The notes under the pieces were generated by a model that had not been told where the DNA came from, did no database searches, and saw only the letters and a program-made list of their open reading frames with translations. Below, one piece after another: positions 1 to 8,252 of a DNA stretch of 64,000 nucleotides (positions are counted from its first letter, which is position 1; the number at the start of each line of letters is the position of its first letter). The translations under genes were made by a program, and so were the position numbers. Origin of the DNA: an uncultured Ruminococcus sp. (GTDB lineage: Bacteria; Bacillota; Clostridia; Oscillospirales; Ruminococcaceae); contig CAMKMD010000001.1 in assembly GCA_946413815.1 (NCBI GenBank), forward strand, positions 110,460 to 174,459, in the 5' to 3' direction.

Positions 1-717
1 GTTTCCTGTGCCGTTGAGAGGTGTGTATACTACCTTCAGTCCGCTTGAAGGACAAAGATCTGTATTTATACCCTCTGCGAGAACGTTCTTGTAGAACTCC
101 TCGATCACATCATCGCTGATGTAGGAAATATTGCCCTTTGCAAGCTCCTCCTCAAAGTCTGAGGCCTTTACGTCTGAGAAGATATCAAGTGAATTGATCT
201 TCTCAAGGATGATCTCAGCGCCTCTCAGAGTGATCTGGCAGCCATCCTCACCGTACACCTTGTAGCCGTTGTACTTTGCAGGGTTGTGGCTGGCTGTCAC
301 CATGATGCCGCCCTGGCATTTCAGCTGACGTACAGCGAAGGAAAGGCAGGGGGTGGGCATGAGCTCTGTATAGATATGTACCTTGATGCCGTTGGCGGCA
401 AGTACCTCTGCAGCTGCTTTGGAGAAGACGTCCGACTTGATGCGGCTGTCATAGGAGATAGCCACGCTGGGTGAATCGTATTCCTGATTGAGATAATCAG
501 CGAAGCCCTGTGTCGCTCGTCTTACTGTATAGATATTCATGCGGTTGGTACCGGCGCCGATAACGCCTCTCAGTCCGCCTGTGCCGAATTCAAGATCTCT
601 GTAGAACCTGTCTAAGATAGCATCGTTATCCCCCGCGATGCCTTTGAGCTCAGTCTGAAGATCCGGGTCCTGGACAGCCTTCTCGCACCAGACATTATAA
701 AGCTCCATCTCTCTCAT
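1..717 (-). CDS. Phosphoglucomutase/phosphomannomutase family protein, N-terminal part (runs off window)
   Basis: Absent from the ORF track because it has no stop inside the window. Read on the minus strand from ATG at 717 it gives 239 codons and continues past base 1. The start is fixed by ACAGGAGGAATT just upstream. The phosphoserine loop TASHNP lies at residues 141-146 (Ser143 would carry the phosphate), preceded by the usual GTGGLRG and NRMN segments of the alpha-D-phosphohexomutase family. The enzyme would interconvert hexose-1- and hexose-6-phosphates in the cytoplasm. Glucose versus mannose preference cannot be told because the sugar-binding C-terminal domains are outside the window. 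Confidence 0.9.
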   Translation of the reverse strand, partial: MREMELYNVWCEKAVQDPDLQTELKGIAGDNDAILDRFYRDLEFGTGGLRGVIGAGTNRMNIYTVRRATQGFADYLNQEYDSPSVAISYDSRIKSDVFSKAAAEVLAANGIKVHIYTELMPTPCLSFAVRQLKCQGGIMVTASHNPAKYNGYKVYGEDGCQITLRGAEIILEKINSLDIFSDVKASDFEEELAKGNISYISDDVIEEFYKNVLAEGINTDLCPSSGLKVVYTPLNGTGN

Positions 718-749
718 TGATAATTCCTCCTGTAAAAGAAATATATATT

Positions 750-778
750 ATTATAGCATATTTCCAGTACTTTGGGAA
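750..778 (-). promoter_or_regulatory. Possible promoter of the phosphohexomutase gene
   Basis: A perfect TATAAT (minus strand, bases 755-750) lies about 33 bases upstream of the start codon. The matching -35 at 17-bp spacing is a poor TTCCCA, so the -10 is convincing and the -35 is not. Confidence 0.4.
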
Positions 779-785
779 GTGTTTT

Positions 786-1073
786 TCATAGATTTCTATT
801 TATTTTATTATTTTTACTATTTCTTCTGAGCTTTCCGCCCTTTCTGCTGCGATAAACACTCACTCCCGCAGCAGTAATAACAGCAAATGCACCTCCGGCA
901 ATGATGAACGGCGTCGATCCGTAATCCTTATCGGGCACTATAACTACATCCGTAGGTCTCACCTGAGATGCCCTGACTGCGGACTCCTCTGAAATATCCG
1001 CTGCTCCGGCTGACCCTGCCGGCTGCAGCAATGCGGCGGCCAGATATGCCGTCATAAGTATTGCAATTTTCAT
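786..1073 (-). CDS. Small single-pass membrane protein with signal peptide, unknown function
   Basis: 95 aa. Residues 1-24 look like a signal peptide (MKIAILMTAYLAAALL then Ala-rich AGAA). About 30 residues follow, then a hydrophobic stretch near 55-72 (FIIAGGAFAVITAAG) and a very basic tail (YRSRKGGKLRRNSK). This predicts a cleaved or anchored N terminus, a short extracytoplasmic loop, one membrane span and a cytoplasmic basic tail. GGAGGG sits eight bases before the ATG, so translation is credible. A small hairpin (GCCGGA/TCCGGC) lies just upstream of the RBS. I do not recognise a family. It lies between rnpB and the mutase and probably has its own promoter with TATAAT at 1125-1120. Confidence 0.6.
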   Translation of the reverse strand: MKIAILMTAYLAAALLQPAGSAGAADISEESAVRASQVRPTDVVIVPDKDYGSTPFIIAGGAFAVITAAGVSVYRSRKGGKLRRNSKNNKINRNL

Positions 1074-1242
1074 TCCTTTTCCCTCCGTTGCCGGAAATGT
1101 ATCCGGCTATTTGTATATCATTATACATAGCAACCTTAAATAATTCTTAAAAAAACCACGGAAACCGCAAATAATGATAATAATTCTCAGTTCAGGGCTC
1201 ACCGATAATTGCGGTCTTGCTAAAACCGAGGCTGCAGGCTGC

Positions 1243-1273
1243 AAAAAAGGACCATCGCCTGAAGCGATGATCC
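1243..1273 (-). terminator. Rho-independent terminator of rnpB
   Basis: On the minus strand the stem CATCGC/GCGATG, extended by GGA/TCC, is followed directly by TTTTTT. It lies about 25 bases past the mature 3' end of the RNase P RNA. Confidence 0.85.
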
Positions 1274-1296
1274 TGATTGATCCCTGTATATGGGAT

Positions 1297-1646
1297 AATG
1301 TGACCAGACCGATAAGCCGGGTTCTGTCGTGTACGGCAATTTATCTACTCCTTCCGTCGCCGGAAGGCTCAAGCCGTCATTGCCAGATATCCGCCGAGCA
1401 GACGTTAAGATACCTGACACCAATAGACGTTGCATCGGGTAGGGTTTACATAGCAGTACGGTCTCCCGCACTCTGGTGGGCTCTTACCCCGCCTTTCCAC
1501 CATCACCCCCGCAAGCGGAGGCAGTATATCTCTGTTGCACTTGCCCTAAGGTCGCCCTCGGCTGCCGTTAGCAGCTACCCTGCTCTGTGATGCCCGGACT
1601 TTCCTCGTGACCTGAACGATCCCGCTGCCGTATGGACTGCTCACAT
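1297..1646 (-). ncRNA. rnpB: RNase P RNA, bacterial class A
   Basis: The catalytic RNA of RNase P, which matures tRNA 5' ends. The two universally conserved blocks are present on the minus strand: GAGGAAAGTCCGGGC near the 5' end and ACAGAACCCGGCTTATCGG near the 3' end. The P1 stem closes as ATGTGA (1646-1641) with TCACAT (1302-1297), giving about 350 nt, normal for this RNA. A consensus promoter lies directly upstream and a terminator directly downstream, so it is an independent unit. The exact 5' end is uncertain by a few bases. ORFs 1174..1590 and 1220..1471 are shadows of this RNA. Confidence 0.95.
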
Positions 1647-1650
1647 ACGT

Positions 1651-1679
1651 ATTCTACCATATTTCCGCCCTTATGTCAA
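1651..1679 (-). promoter_or_regulatory. Consensus sigma-A promoter of rnpB
   Basis: Minus strand TTGACA (1679-1674), 17-bp spacer, TAGAAT (1656-1651). The predicted start, about 5-7 bases downstream, coincides with the P1 strand of RNase P RNA. The -35 hexamer lies within the last codons of the YolD-like gene. Confidence 0.9.
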
Positions 1680-2078
1680 GTGCGGGGCTATATCGTAGAT
1701 GCTCTCCACTTTTATCTCCGTACCGTCAGTGAAGTAAAGCACCTTCATCACCTCGTCTATGCGGCGGAGCGCACCCTCGTGGAAGGCATAGCTGCCGCCC
1801 TCCTTGAGCTTGTCCGGAACGAAGTATACCACCCATACCTCAGGCTGTTCGCCTATACGTTCAAGCAACATCCCCAGCACGCTGTCTATGCGGTTCTCGC
1901 GCTCCTCACAGCTTTCCATGGCGGAGTCGGTAAGTCTTCCCGCCTCGCCGACCTTGTCGTCAAGGCCGCTGAGAGCGTCGAAGGAGGCGAACAGTTCCGC
2001 ACGCTTATATGTGCTCAGCTTCCGCCTTATGCCCGGCTCGGGGCGCGGAAGGTCTATTATATCATCATACTTTCCCAT
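1671..2078 (-). CDS. YolD-like family protein
   Basis: 135 aa from the ATG at 2078. The ORF-track start 42 bases upstream overlaps the RBS itself (GAGGAATACT before ATG), so the inner ATG is chosen. The N terminus YDDIIDLPRPEP, the KLSTYKRAELFASFDALSGLD block and the following RLTD match the YolD-like family of small Firmicutes proteins; the C-terminal half carries a predicted beta-rich segment (VYFVPDKLKEGG, IKVESIYDI). In Bacillus some YolD proteins are linked to Y-family polymerases, but no such neighbour is seen here. The stop codon abuts the rnpB -35 hexamer. Confidence 0.7.
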   Translation of the reverse strand: MGKYDDIIDLPRPEPGIRRKLSTYKRAELFASFDALSGLDDKVGEAGRLTDSAMESCEERENRIDSVLGMLLERIGEQPEVWVVYFVPDKLKEGGSYAFHEGALRRIDEVMKVLYFTDGTEIKVESIYDIAPHLT

Positions 2079-2124
2079 AGTATTCCTCATAAATAAACGG
2101 ACGGCCGAAGCCGTCCGCATATCA

Positions 2125-2628
2125 TTACTTATCCTCGGGAGCCTGAGCGTCTCCGTTTGCTGCCTCGATATCCTCGATGGTCACATCATCAAGATCGAAC
2201 TCAAGGAGCTCGTTGCAGTTAGGACAGTTGATGGAGCCTTCCTCAAGCATATTCTCGTTAATGAGAACTGTATCACCGCAGGTAGGGCAGGTGATCTCGT
2301 AAAGCTCGTCATCATCCTCTTCGTCGAACTCGTCATCGAACTCGTCGTAATCATCGTCATCGAAGTCATCGCAGCCATTGCAGGGGCCGCATTCACCGTC
2401 TTCGTCAAAATCGTAGAAGTCCTCCTCAACTGCGCCGAGATCCTCGTCAAGGATATCGCACAGCTCTGTGAGCTCGTCTACCTGGGACTGAAGGTCGTCA
2501 ACGTAAAGAACCAGCTCGGAAAGCACCTCAGACATCTTTACGAGTGCCTTGCCCTCCTTGGTGTTGGTGTCGATCTCAAGGCCTTCAATGAGTCCCTGTA
2601 AATAGGACATTTTCTCTGTAAGCTTCAT
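2125..2628 (-). CDS. CD1247 N-terminal domain-like acidic zinc-ribbon protein
   Basis: 167 aa. Residues 1-60 (MKLTEKMSYLQGLIEGLEID) form the helical domain known in clostridia as the CD1247 N-terminal domain. A central stretch of about 45 residues is almost all Asp/Glu with a CGPCNGC motif inside it. The C-terminal part carries two CxxC pairs (CPTCGD, CPNCNE), which look like one zinc ribbon. The function is unknown. It follows efp by about 50 bases on the same strand with an AGGAGG site, so it is probably co-transcribed with efp. The acidic region makes antisense ORFs 1804..2601 and 2181..2450 spurious. Confidence 0.75.
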   Translation of the reverse strand: MKLTEKMSYLQGLIEGLEIDTNTKEGKALVKMSEVLSELVLYVDDLQSQVDELTELCDILDEDLGAVEEDFYDFDEDGECGPCNGCDDFDDDDYDEFDDEFDEEDDDELYEITCPTCGDTVLINENMLEEGSINCPNCNELLEFDLDDVTIEDIEAANGDAQAPEDK

Positions 2629-2680
2629 AACAGCTCCTCCTTTCGGACTGCAAAATGATTCATCCTTTGTGATGTGGGTC

Positions 2681-3238
2681 TTATGCTCTGGACATATACT
2701 CGCCTGTACGAGTATCGATCTGGATCTTCTCTCCCTCGTTAATGAAGAGAGGAACCTTTACCTCAGCACCGGTCTCAACTGTAGCGGGCTTTGTAGCATT
2801 TGTAGCTGTATCGCCCTTGAAGCCGGGATCAGTCTGTGTTACGACCAGCTCTACGAAGTTCGGGGGCTCTACGCCGAATACAGTACCCTTGTAGGAAAGG
2901 ATCTTGCAGACCATCTCCTCCTTGACAAATCTGAAGCTGTCGCCGAGTGTGGATGCGCTGATCGGAACCTGCTCATAGGTCTCCATATCCATGAAGTAAT
3001 AAAGCTCTCCGTCGTTGTAGCTGTACTGCATATCCTTTCTCTCTACGAAAGCTGTGGGGAACTTTGCTGTAGGATTGAAGGAAGTTTCAACTACCGAGCC
3101 GGTAATAACATTCTTGTACTTGGTTCTAACGAAAGCAGCTCCCTTACCGGGCTTAACGTGCTGGAATTCAATTACCTGAACTACCTGTCCGTCGAGCTCG
3201 AAAGTCACGCCGTTTCTGAAATCGCCTGCTGAAATCAT
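2681..3238 (-). CDS. efp: Translation elongation factor P
   Basis: 185 aa from ATG at 3238, chosen over the track start because GGAGGT lies eight bases before it. EF-P relieves ribosome stalling at polyproline. The three expected domains are seen: N-terminal KOW-like (ISAGDFRNG), then two OB-fold domains ending [13 protein letters not shown]. The loop VKPGKGAAF puts Lys32 at the modification position used by lysine-type EF-Ps. Family length is about 185, so it is complete. It follows the M24 peptidase gene, the usual Firmicutes arrangement, and has its own promoter. Confidence 0.97.
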   Translation of the reverse strand: MISAGDFRNGVTFELDGQVVQVIEFQHVKPGKGAAFVRTKYKNVITGSVVETSFNPTAKFPTAFVERKDMQYSYNDGELYYFMDMETYEQVPISASTLGDSFRFVKEEMVCKILSYKGTVFGVEPPNFVELVVTQTDPGFKGDTATNATKPATVETGAEVKVPLFINEGEKIQIDTRTGEYMSRA

Positions 3239-3277
3239 TATAAATACCTCCGTATTTTTCAAATATTACATACATAC

Positions 3278-3306
3278 ATTTTATCACAAGTCCGTGTTTT
3301 TTGCAA
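3278..3306 (-). promoter_or_regulatory. Sigma-A promoter of efp
   Basis: Minus strand TTGCAA (3306-3301), 17-bp spacer, TAAAAT (3283-3278), about 40 bases upstream of the efp start. Confidence 0.75.
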
Positions 3307-3323
3307 TACTTCTTGTGATATTA

Positions 3324-4394
3324 TTATAAAGTTATGAGGTTTTTTGCAAATTTCGTAATGTTATCGCAGCCGTTTTCGTGCAAAACGACAAAGTCCTCTA
3401 TACGTACTCCGAATTTGCCTGCGATGTAGATGCCGGGTTCTATGGTAACGACCGCATTTTCGCAGAGTATCTGCGTATTGTTCGGGGCTGCGTTGGGCTT
3501 CTCATGTATCTCAAGGCCCACGCCGTGGCCGAGGGAATGACCGAAGCAGTCGCCGTAGCCTGCATCATCTATGACAGAGCGGGCGATGAGGTCGAGAGAC
3601 TTGCCTGTGATGCCGCTCTTTGCCGCTCTTATGGCGTTGTTCTGAGCCTCGAGCACGATGTTATAGACCTTCTCCATCTCCTCCGTGGGTTTGCCTACGC
3701 AGAGAGTACGGGTCATATCGCTGTGATAGCCGTTCCATACTGCGCCGAAGTCGATAAGGACGAACTCACCCTCCTGTATCAGCTTACCGGAGGGCACTCC
3801 GTGGGGCATGGAGGTATTCGCACCGGAGAGTACTATGGTATCGAAGGAAAGGTCCTCCGCCCCGTGCAGGAACATGATATGGTTGAGCTGGAGCGCTATC
3901 TCACGCTCGCTGACACCCGGCTTTATGGAGGGGAGCAGCTCCTCGAGAGCATTCTCCGCGATCTCCTGCGCCTTGCTGATATATCCTATCTCAGCCTCGT
4001 CCTTGCAGCTGCGGAGGGCGTTGATGGCGTTGCTGAGGGCATCGGTGGAGATTATCTCCGTATCCGGCAGACTGGTCTTCAGCTGCGAAAGCTCGCTTAC
4101 TGTCATTATCTGCGATTCTATGGCGCAGTTTGCGGCGCCGTGCTCGTGTATGAGCTGTGATATCTGGGAATAGAGCTTCTTCTGCTCGATGACTTCGGCA
4201 GTCTTTACAGTTGCTCTCGCCTTTTCGATATACCTGAAATCTATCAGCAGGTAGGCCTTGTCCCTGAAGGCAAGTACTGTACCGGCCGATGAACGCATAC
4301 CGGTGAAGTATCTGCGGTTAACATCGGAGGTTATCAGGGCACAGTCTATGCCTGTGGGGAGCTGCCGGAACAGCTTTTCAAATCTTTCTGTCAT
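3324..4394 (-). CDS. M24 family metallopeptidase (Xaa-Pro aminopeptidase/dipeptidase type)
   Basis: 356 aa, cytoplasmic. Residues 1-130 are a creatinase-type N domain; the rest is a pita-bread fold. Dinuclear metal ligands are visible in order: DFGAVWNGYHSDMTRT (two Asp), GHSLGHGVGLEIH (His), TIEPGIYI (Glu) and RIEDFVVL (Glu). It should remove N-terminal residues next to proline. The gene sits directly before efp and after aroQ, a common Firmicutes order. Start supported by GAGGTGCCGG before ATG. Aminopeptidase versus dipeptidase activity cannot be told from sequence. Confidence 0.9.
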   Translation of the reverse strand: MTERFEKLFRQLPTGIDCALITSDVNRRYFTGMRSSAGTVLAFRDKAYLLIDFRYIEKARATVKTAEVIEQKKLYSQISQLIHEHGAANCAIESQIMTVSELSQLKTSLPDTEIISTDALSNAINALRSCKDEAEIGYISKAQEIAENALEELLPSIKPGVSEREIALQLNHIMFLHGAEDLSFDTIVLSGANTSMPHGVPSGKLIQEGEFVLIDFGAVWNGYHSDMTRTLCVGKPTEEMEKVYNIVLEAQNNAIRAAKSGITGKSLDLIARSVIDDAGYGDCFGHSLGHGVGLEIHEKPNAAPNNTQILCENAVVTIEPGIYIAGKFGVRIEDFVVLHENGCDNITKFAKNLITL

Positions 4395-4403
4395 TCCGGC
4401 ACC

Positions 4404-4832
4404 TCACATTTCAGCGAGTGCCTGCACTGCAAGGTAGTAGCTCATAAATCCGAAACCGGCGATGCTGCCGCTGCATACGGGGGCGATGACCGAGTTGGAG
4501 CGGAACTCCTCACGGGCATCAACATTGCTGATATGCACCTCGATAACGGGTATCTTTACAGCTGAGATGGCATCACGGATGGCATAGCTGTAGTGTGTAT
4601 AGGCTCCGGCATTGAGTATCACTCCGGAGTATATCTTTCTCGCCTCATGCAGCTTGTCGATGATAGCACCCTCATGGTTTGACTGGAAGAAGTCGCACTC
4701 CATGCCGGCTTTCTCTGCACGCTCCCTTATATTTGCGCAGAGCTCATCAATGCCTGCGCTGCCGTATACTCCCGGCTCACGCTCACCGAGAAGGTTGAGG
4801 TTCGGGCCGTTTATTACCAGTATCTTTTTCAT
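4404..4832 (-). CDS. aroQ: Type II 3-dehydroquinate dehydratase
   Basis: 142 aa, normal length. Catalyses dehydration of 3-dehydroquinate in the shikimate pathway. Signature segments are NGPNLNLLGEREPGVYG (with the catalytic Arg/Tyr loop), FFQSNHEG, LNAGAYTHYSYAIRDA, EVHISN and the His/Arg-containing EEFRSNSVIAPVCSG. The start overlaps the stop of yqeG in an ATGA junction, indicating translational coupling. Confidence 0.96.
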   Translation of the reverse strand: MKKILVINGPNLNLLGEREPGVYGSAGIDELCANIRERAEKAGMECDFFQSNHEGAIIDKLHEARKIYSGVILNAGAYTHYSYAIRDAISAVKIPVIEVHISNVDAREEFRSNSVIAPVCSGSIAGFGFMSYYLAVQALAEM

Positions 4833-5350
4833 ATATATCTCTCCTTTTCAGGATCCCTGCGGAAGACCTTCTTCGGAAGGAAGGGCTTTTCCAGTACACG
4901 CTTGAACCTTATGAATCTCTGCTTCTTCGGCTCCTTTGCTATAGGCTCGACGTAGAGCATTTTTATGCCATAAAGATTTGCTCCTGCTACATCAGTGAAT
5001 ATCTGGTCACCTACTGCAGCTATCTGTTCCTTCGGCAGTCCGAGCACAGAGGCCGCCTCCGAATAGCCCTTTGTGAGGGGCTTTGCGCCCTCGCATACGT
5101 ACTCAAGCCCGAGCAGATCGGCAAAGGGCTTTACTCTCGGCGCCTTGTTGTTTGATACAATGACAGCAGCAATGCCGCTGTTCCTCATATCCGCAAGCCA
5201 TTCCATAACACCCTGCGACGGAACGGGATTATCGTGTGTCGTGAGGGTATTGTCAATATCGAGTATCAGCCCTTTAACGCCCATACGTTCAAGCACACCC
5301 GGCGTTATGTCTGTTACTCTGTGAAATGCAGCTGTTATACTGAAGATCAT
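4829..5350 (-). CDS. YqeG family HAD-IIIA phosphatase
   Basis: 173 aa from the ATG at 5350; the track start at 5362 has no RBS and its ATG lies in the GGAGG region of the inner start. HAD motifs are clear: DIDNTLTTHD (nucleophile and acid Asp), VVIVSNN (motif II), LTKG (Lys) and GDQIFTDVAGAN (motif IV). Related to B. subtilis YqeG, whose substrate is not firmly known. First gene of the yqeG-aroQ-peptidase-efp run, close behind the rpsU terminator, so expression may depend on read-through. Confidence 0.88.
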   Translation of the reverse strand: MIFSITAAFHRVTDITPGVLERMGVKGLILDIDNTLTTHDNPVPSQGVMEWLADMRNSGIAAVIVSNNKAPRVKPFADLLGLEYVCEGAKPLTKGYSEAASVLGLPKEQIAAVGDQIFTDVAGANLYGIKMLYVEPIAKEPKKQRFIRFKRVLEKPFLPKKVFRRDPEKERYI

Positions 5351-5375
5351 CTTTCCTCCCATGTATAAGGCAAAT

Positions 5376-5402
5376 GAAAAAGCGGACCAAGGTCCGCTTT
5401 TA
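5376..5402 (-). terminator. Terminator of rpsU
   Basis: Minus strand stem AAAGCGGACC/GGTCCGCTTT with a two-base loop followed by TTTTTC, about 25 bases past the rpsU stop. Confidence 0.85.
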
Positions 5403-5425
5403 TCAACGTTTTTAATGCTGTAAGA

Positions 5426-5599
5426 TCAATACTTGCGCTTACGAGCTGCCTCAGACTTCTTCTTACGCTTAACTGAAGGCTTTTCGTAATGCTCTCTCTT
5501 ACGAACCTCAGCAATTACTCCGTCCTTTGCGCAGCTTCTCTTGAATCTCTTCAGTGCTGTATCTAAGGACTCGTTCTTGCCAACACGTACTTCTGCCAT
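5426..5599 (-). CDS. rpsU: 30S ribosomal protein S21
   Basis: 57 aa, just below the track's length cut. Translation on the minus strand starts [20 protein letters not shown] and ends AARKRKY, the typical bS21 pattern: short N-terminal strand, a helix with FKR and a very basic tail. Start supported by AAGGAGGGAAAGATA before ATG. Monocistronic with its own promoter, a leader of about 150 nt and a terminator. S21 is part of the 30S platform near the anti-Shine-Dalgarno end of 16S rRNA. Confidence 0.96.
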   Translation of the reverse strand: MAEVRVGKNESLDTALKRFKRSCAKDGVIAEVRKREHYEKPSVKRKKKSEAARKRKY

Positions 5600-5754
5600 T
5601 ATCTTTCCCTCCTTTATAACAGAGGCTTCCCGGAGCGAAACTCCGGTGCATATATGCCAACCGCCAGGAGCATTCGGAATGCTCAGACGCCAGTCACCTT
5701 TACCCCATTTGTATAATTTACGAATAATATTACATATCAGTGCAACACTAATAT
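5600..5754 (-). promoter_or_regulatory. Structured 5' leader of rpsU
   Basis: The stretch between the promoter and the rpsU RBS can form two good hairpins on the minus strand: GAGCATTC/GAATGCTC and CCGGAGT/CTCCGG. The second lies about 12 bases before the RBS. A leader this long for a 57-aa ribosomal protein suggests autogenous control, but no known motif was recognised. Confidence 0.45.
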
Positions 5755-5760
5755 ATTAAT

Positions 5761-5789
5761 ATTTTATCACACTCTCCGGTGTATGTCAA
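5761..5789 (-). promoter_or_regulatory. Sigma-A promoter of rpsU
   Basis: Minus strand TTGACA (5789-5784), 17-bp spacer, TAAAAT (5766-5761). It lies just beyond the leuS stop. Confidence 0.88.
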
Positions 5790-5816
5790 GTGGTTTTTCA
5801 AATAATTAAAAATTCG

Positions 5817-8222
5817 TTATTTTGCAACAATATTAACAAGTTTATTTGGTACATATATCTGCTTGACTATTGTCTTGCCCTCAACGGTCTCCTTTACCTT
5901 CTCATCGTCCATTGCCATAGCAAGAACAGTGTCCTTGTCTGCATCAACGGCGATGTTGAGCTTTGACTTGACCTTGCCGTTGATCTGTACAACGATCTCG
6001 ATGGTATCGTCCTTGCAGAGAGCCTCGTCATATGTAACCCAGCTCTGCTCGCTGAGCACCTTGCCGTTTGCGGCAAAATACATCTCCTCAGAGATATGCG
6101 GAGCAAAGGGATAGAGCATTGTGCAGAATGCGCTGAGCTCTGCCTTATTCACAGTGCCGGCTGTATAGATATCATTGATAAGGCTCATCATGGCTGCGAT
6201 AGCTGTGTTGAACTTCATAGCCTCGATATCCTCTGATACCTTCTTGATGGTCTTGTGGAATCCGCTGCGGAGGGCATCGCTGTAGTCATCGCCGTCAGTC
6301 AGCATATCCTGGAGTCCCCATACTCTGTCAACAAAGCGCTTGCAGCCCTTGATGCTCGATTCGCTCCAGGGAGCTGCCTTCTCATAGTCGCCCATGAAGA
6401 GGACATAGAGCCTGAGTACATCTGCGCCGTATTCCTCAACCACGTCGTTGGGATCGATAACGTTTCCTCTTGACTTGGACATCTTCTCGCCGTCCGGTCC
6501 GAGGATAAGTCCCTGGGCTGTACGCTTTGCATAAGGCTCTGATGTGGGAACGAGCCCGAGATCATAGAGGAACTTATGCCAGAAGCGGCTGTAGATCATA
6601 TGACGTGTAACGTGCTCCATACCGCCGTTGTACCAGTCAACAGGGAGCCAGTACTTCAGATTCTCCTGTGCTGCGAATTCGCTGTCATTGTGGGGATCAC
6701 AGTAGCGGAGGAAGTACCATGAGGAACCTGCCCACTGGGGCATCGTATCGGTCTCACGCTTTGCGTCCTTTCCGCACTTCGGGCACTTGCAGTTCACGAA
6801 GCTGTCTATCTTGGCCAGCGGGCTCTCGCCGTCTGTACCGGGTTCGAAATTCTCAACATCGGGCAGTCTCAGAGGAAGCTCCTCATAGGGAACAGCCACC
6901 ATGCCGCAGTCCGGACAGTGTACGATCGGGATAGGCTCGCCCCAGTACCTCTGACGGTTGAACGCCCAGTCCTTCATCTTGTACTGTACGCCCTTCTCGC
7001 CTACGCCCTTCTCCTCGAGGACTGCAAGTATCTTCTCGATAGCGTCCTTCTTGTTGGAGATGCCGTTGAGCACATCGGAGTTGACGAGCTCGCCCTCGCC
7101 GGTGTAGGCCTCCTTGGAGATGTCGCCGCCCTTGATTACCTCGATGATATCGATGCCGAACTTCTTTGCGAAGTCGTAGTCACGGGTATCATGCGCAGGT
7201 ACTGCCATGATAGCGCCTGTGCCGTAGCCCATCATTACGTAGTCTGATATGTATATCGGGATCTCCTTGCCTGTGATTGGATTGATGGCTGTGAGTCCCT
7301 CGATCTTTACGCCTGTCTTGTCCTTGACGAGCTGAGTTCTCTCAAACTCCGTCTTCTTTGCGCACTCCTCCTTATAGGCATCCAGCTCTGCGATATTTGC
7401 AATGGAGCCGCGGTACTTCTGGATTATCGGATGCTCGGGAGCGATTACCATGAAGGTAACGCCGTAGAGAGTATCCGGACGTGTTGTATAGATACGGAGC
7501 TTGTCATCCTGCTCCTTGAGGCTGAAGTTCACGAATGCACCTGTGGACTTGCCTATCCAGTTTACCTGCTGGAGCTTTACGTTAGGGAGGTAGTCTACCT
7601 CCTCGAGGCCCTGAAGGAGCTTATCGGCATACTCTGTGATGCGGAGGTACCATACCTCCTTGGTCTTCTGTACGATGTCGCTGTGACATACATCACACTT
7701 ACCGCCCTGTGAATCCTCGTTGGAGAGGACAACCTTACAGCTCGGGCAGTAGTTTACAGAGGTCTTGTCACGGAATACAAGTCCGTTCTCGAACATCTTG
7801 AGGAATATCCACTGTGTCCACTTGTAGTAGTTAACATCTGTGGTATCGATAACTCTTGACCAGTCAAAGGAGAAGCCGACTGTGCGGAGCTGTCCTGTGA
7901 ACTTCTCGATATTGCGGTCTGTAACGATACGGGGATGGATATTCTCCTTGATAGCGGTATTCTCAGTCGGGAGGCCGTAAGCGTCATATCCCATGGGGAA
8001 CATAACGTTGTAGCCCTCCATGCGGCGCTTTCTTGATACTACCTCAAGTCCGGAGTAAGCCTTGATATGGCCTACGTGCATACCGTGACCTGAGGGATAG
8101 GGGAACTCTACCAGAGCGTAGAACTTCTTCTTGGAGTGATCCTCGGAAGCCTCGAAGCTGTGGTGTTCATCCCAGTATTTCTGCCACTTGGGCTCTATTG
8201 CTTTAAAATCATATCTGCTCAT
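5817..8222 (-). CDS. leuS: Leucyl-tRNA synthetase
   Basis: 801 aa, class I synthetase charging tRNA-Leu. The HIGH motif appears as HVGH in PSGHGMHVGH (about residue 45), KMSKS in GEKMSKSRGN (about 575), with the CP1 editing domain between and Cys pairs of zinc knuckles (CPSCK...CDVC). The C-terminal anticodon-binding region ends in the LeuRS-specific VNIVAK tail. Last gene of the long housekeeping run, 30 bases after rsfS. No terminator is evident downstream. Confidence 0.98.
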   Translation of the reverse strand: MSRYDFKAIEPKWQKYWDEHHSFEASEDHSKKKFYALVEFPYPSGHGMHVGHIKAYSGLEVVSRKRRMEGYNVMFPMGYDAYGLPTENTAIKENIHPRIVTDRNIEKFTGQLRTVGFSFDWSRVIDTTDVNYYKWTQWIFLKMFENGLVFRDKTSVNYCPSCKVVLSNEDSQGGKCDVCHSDIVQKTKEVWYLRITEYADKLLQGLEEVDYLPNVKLQQVNWIGKSTGAFVNFSLKEQDDKLRIYTTRPDTLYGVTFMVIAPEHPIIQKYRGSIANIAELDAYKEECAKKTEFERTQLVKDKTGVKIEGLTAINPITGKEIPIYISDYVMMGYGTGAIMAVPAHDTRDYDFAKKFGIDIIEVIKGGDISKEAYTGEGELVNSDVLNGISNKKDAIEKILAVLEEKGVGEKGVQYKMKDWAFNRQRYWGEPIPIVHCPDCGMVAVPYEELPLRLPDVENFEPGTDGESPLAKIDSFVNCKCPKCGKDAKRETDTMPQWAGSSWYFLRYCDPHNDSEFAAQENLKYWLPVDWYNGGMEHVTRHMIYSRFWHKFLYDLGLVPTSEPYAKRTAQGLILGPDGEKMSKSRGNVIDPNDVVEEYGADVLRLYVLFMGDYEKAAPWSESSIKGCKRFVDRVWGLQDMLTDGDDYSDALRSGFHKTIKKVSEDIEAMKFNTAIAAMMSLINDIYTAGTVNKAELSAFCTMLYPFAPHISEEMYFAANGKVLSEQSWVTYDEALCKDDTIEIVVQINGKVKSKLNIAVDADKDTVLAMAMDDEKVKETVEGKTIVKQIYVPNKLVNIVAK

Positions 8223-8252
8223 TTCTGCTCATTCCTTTTACTTTATTTCCGC

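Noticed and set aside
1174-1590. 138-aa ORF and its antisense partner
   Set aside because: The region is RNase P RNA with conserved blocks, promoter and terminator.
1804-2601. 265-aa plus-strand ORF opposite the YolD-like and CD1247-type genes
   Set aside because: No RBS, low-complexity translation caused by the acidic codons on the other strand, and both opposite genes are well supported.
3378-4160. 260-aa plus-strand ORF
   Set aside because: Antisense shadow of the M24 peptidase gene, whose metal ligands are all present.
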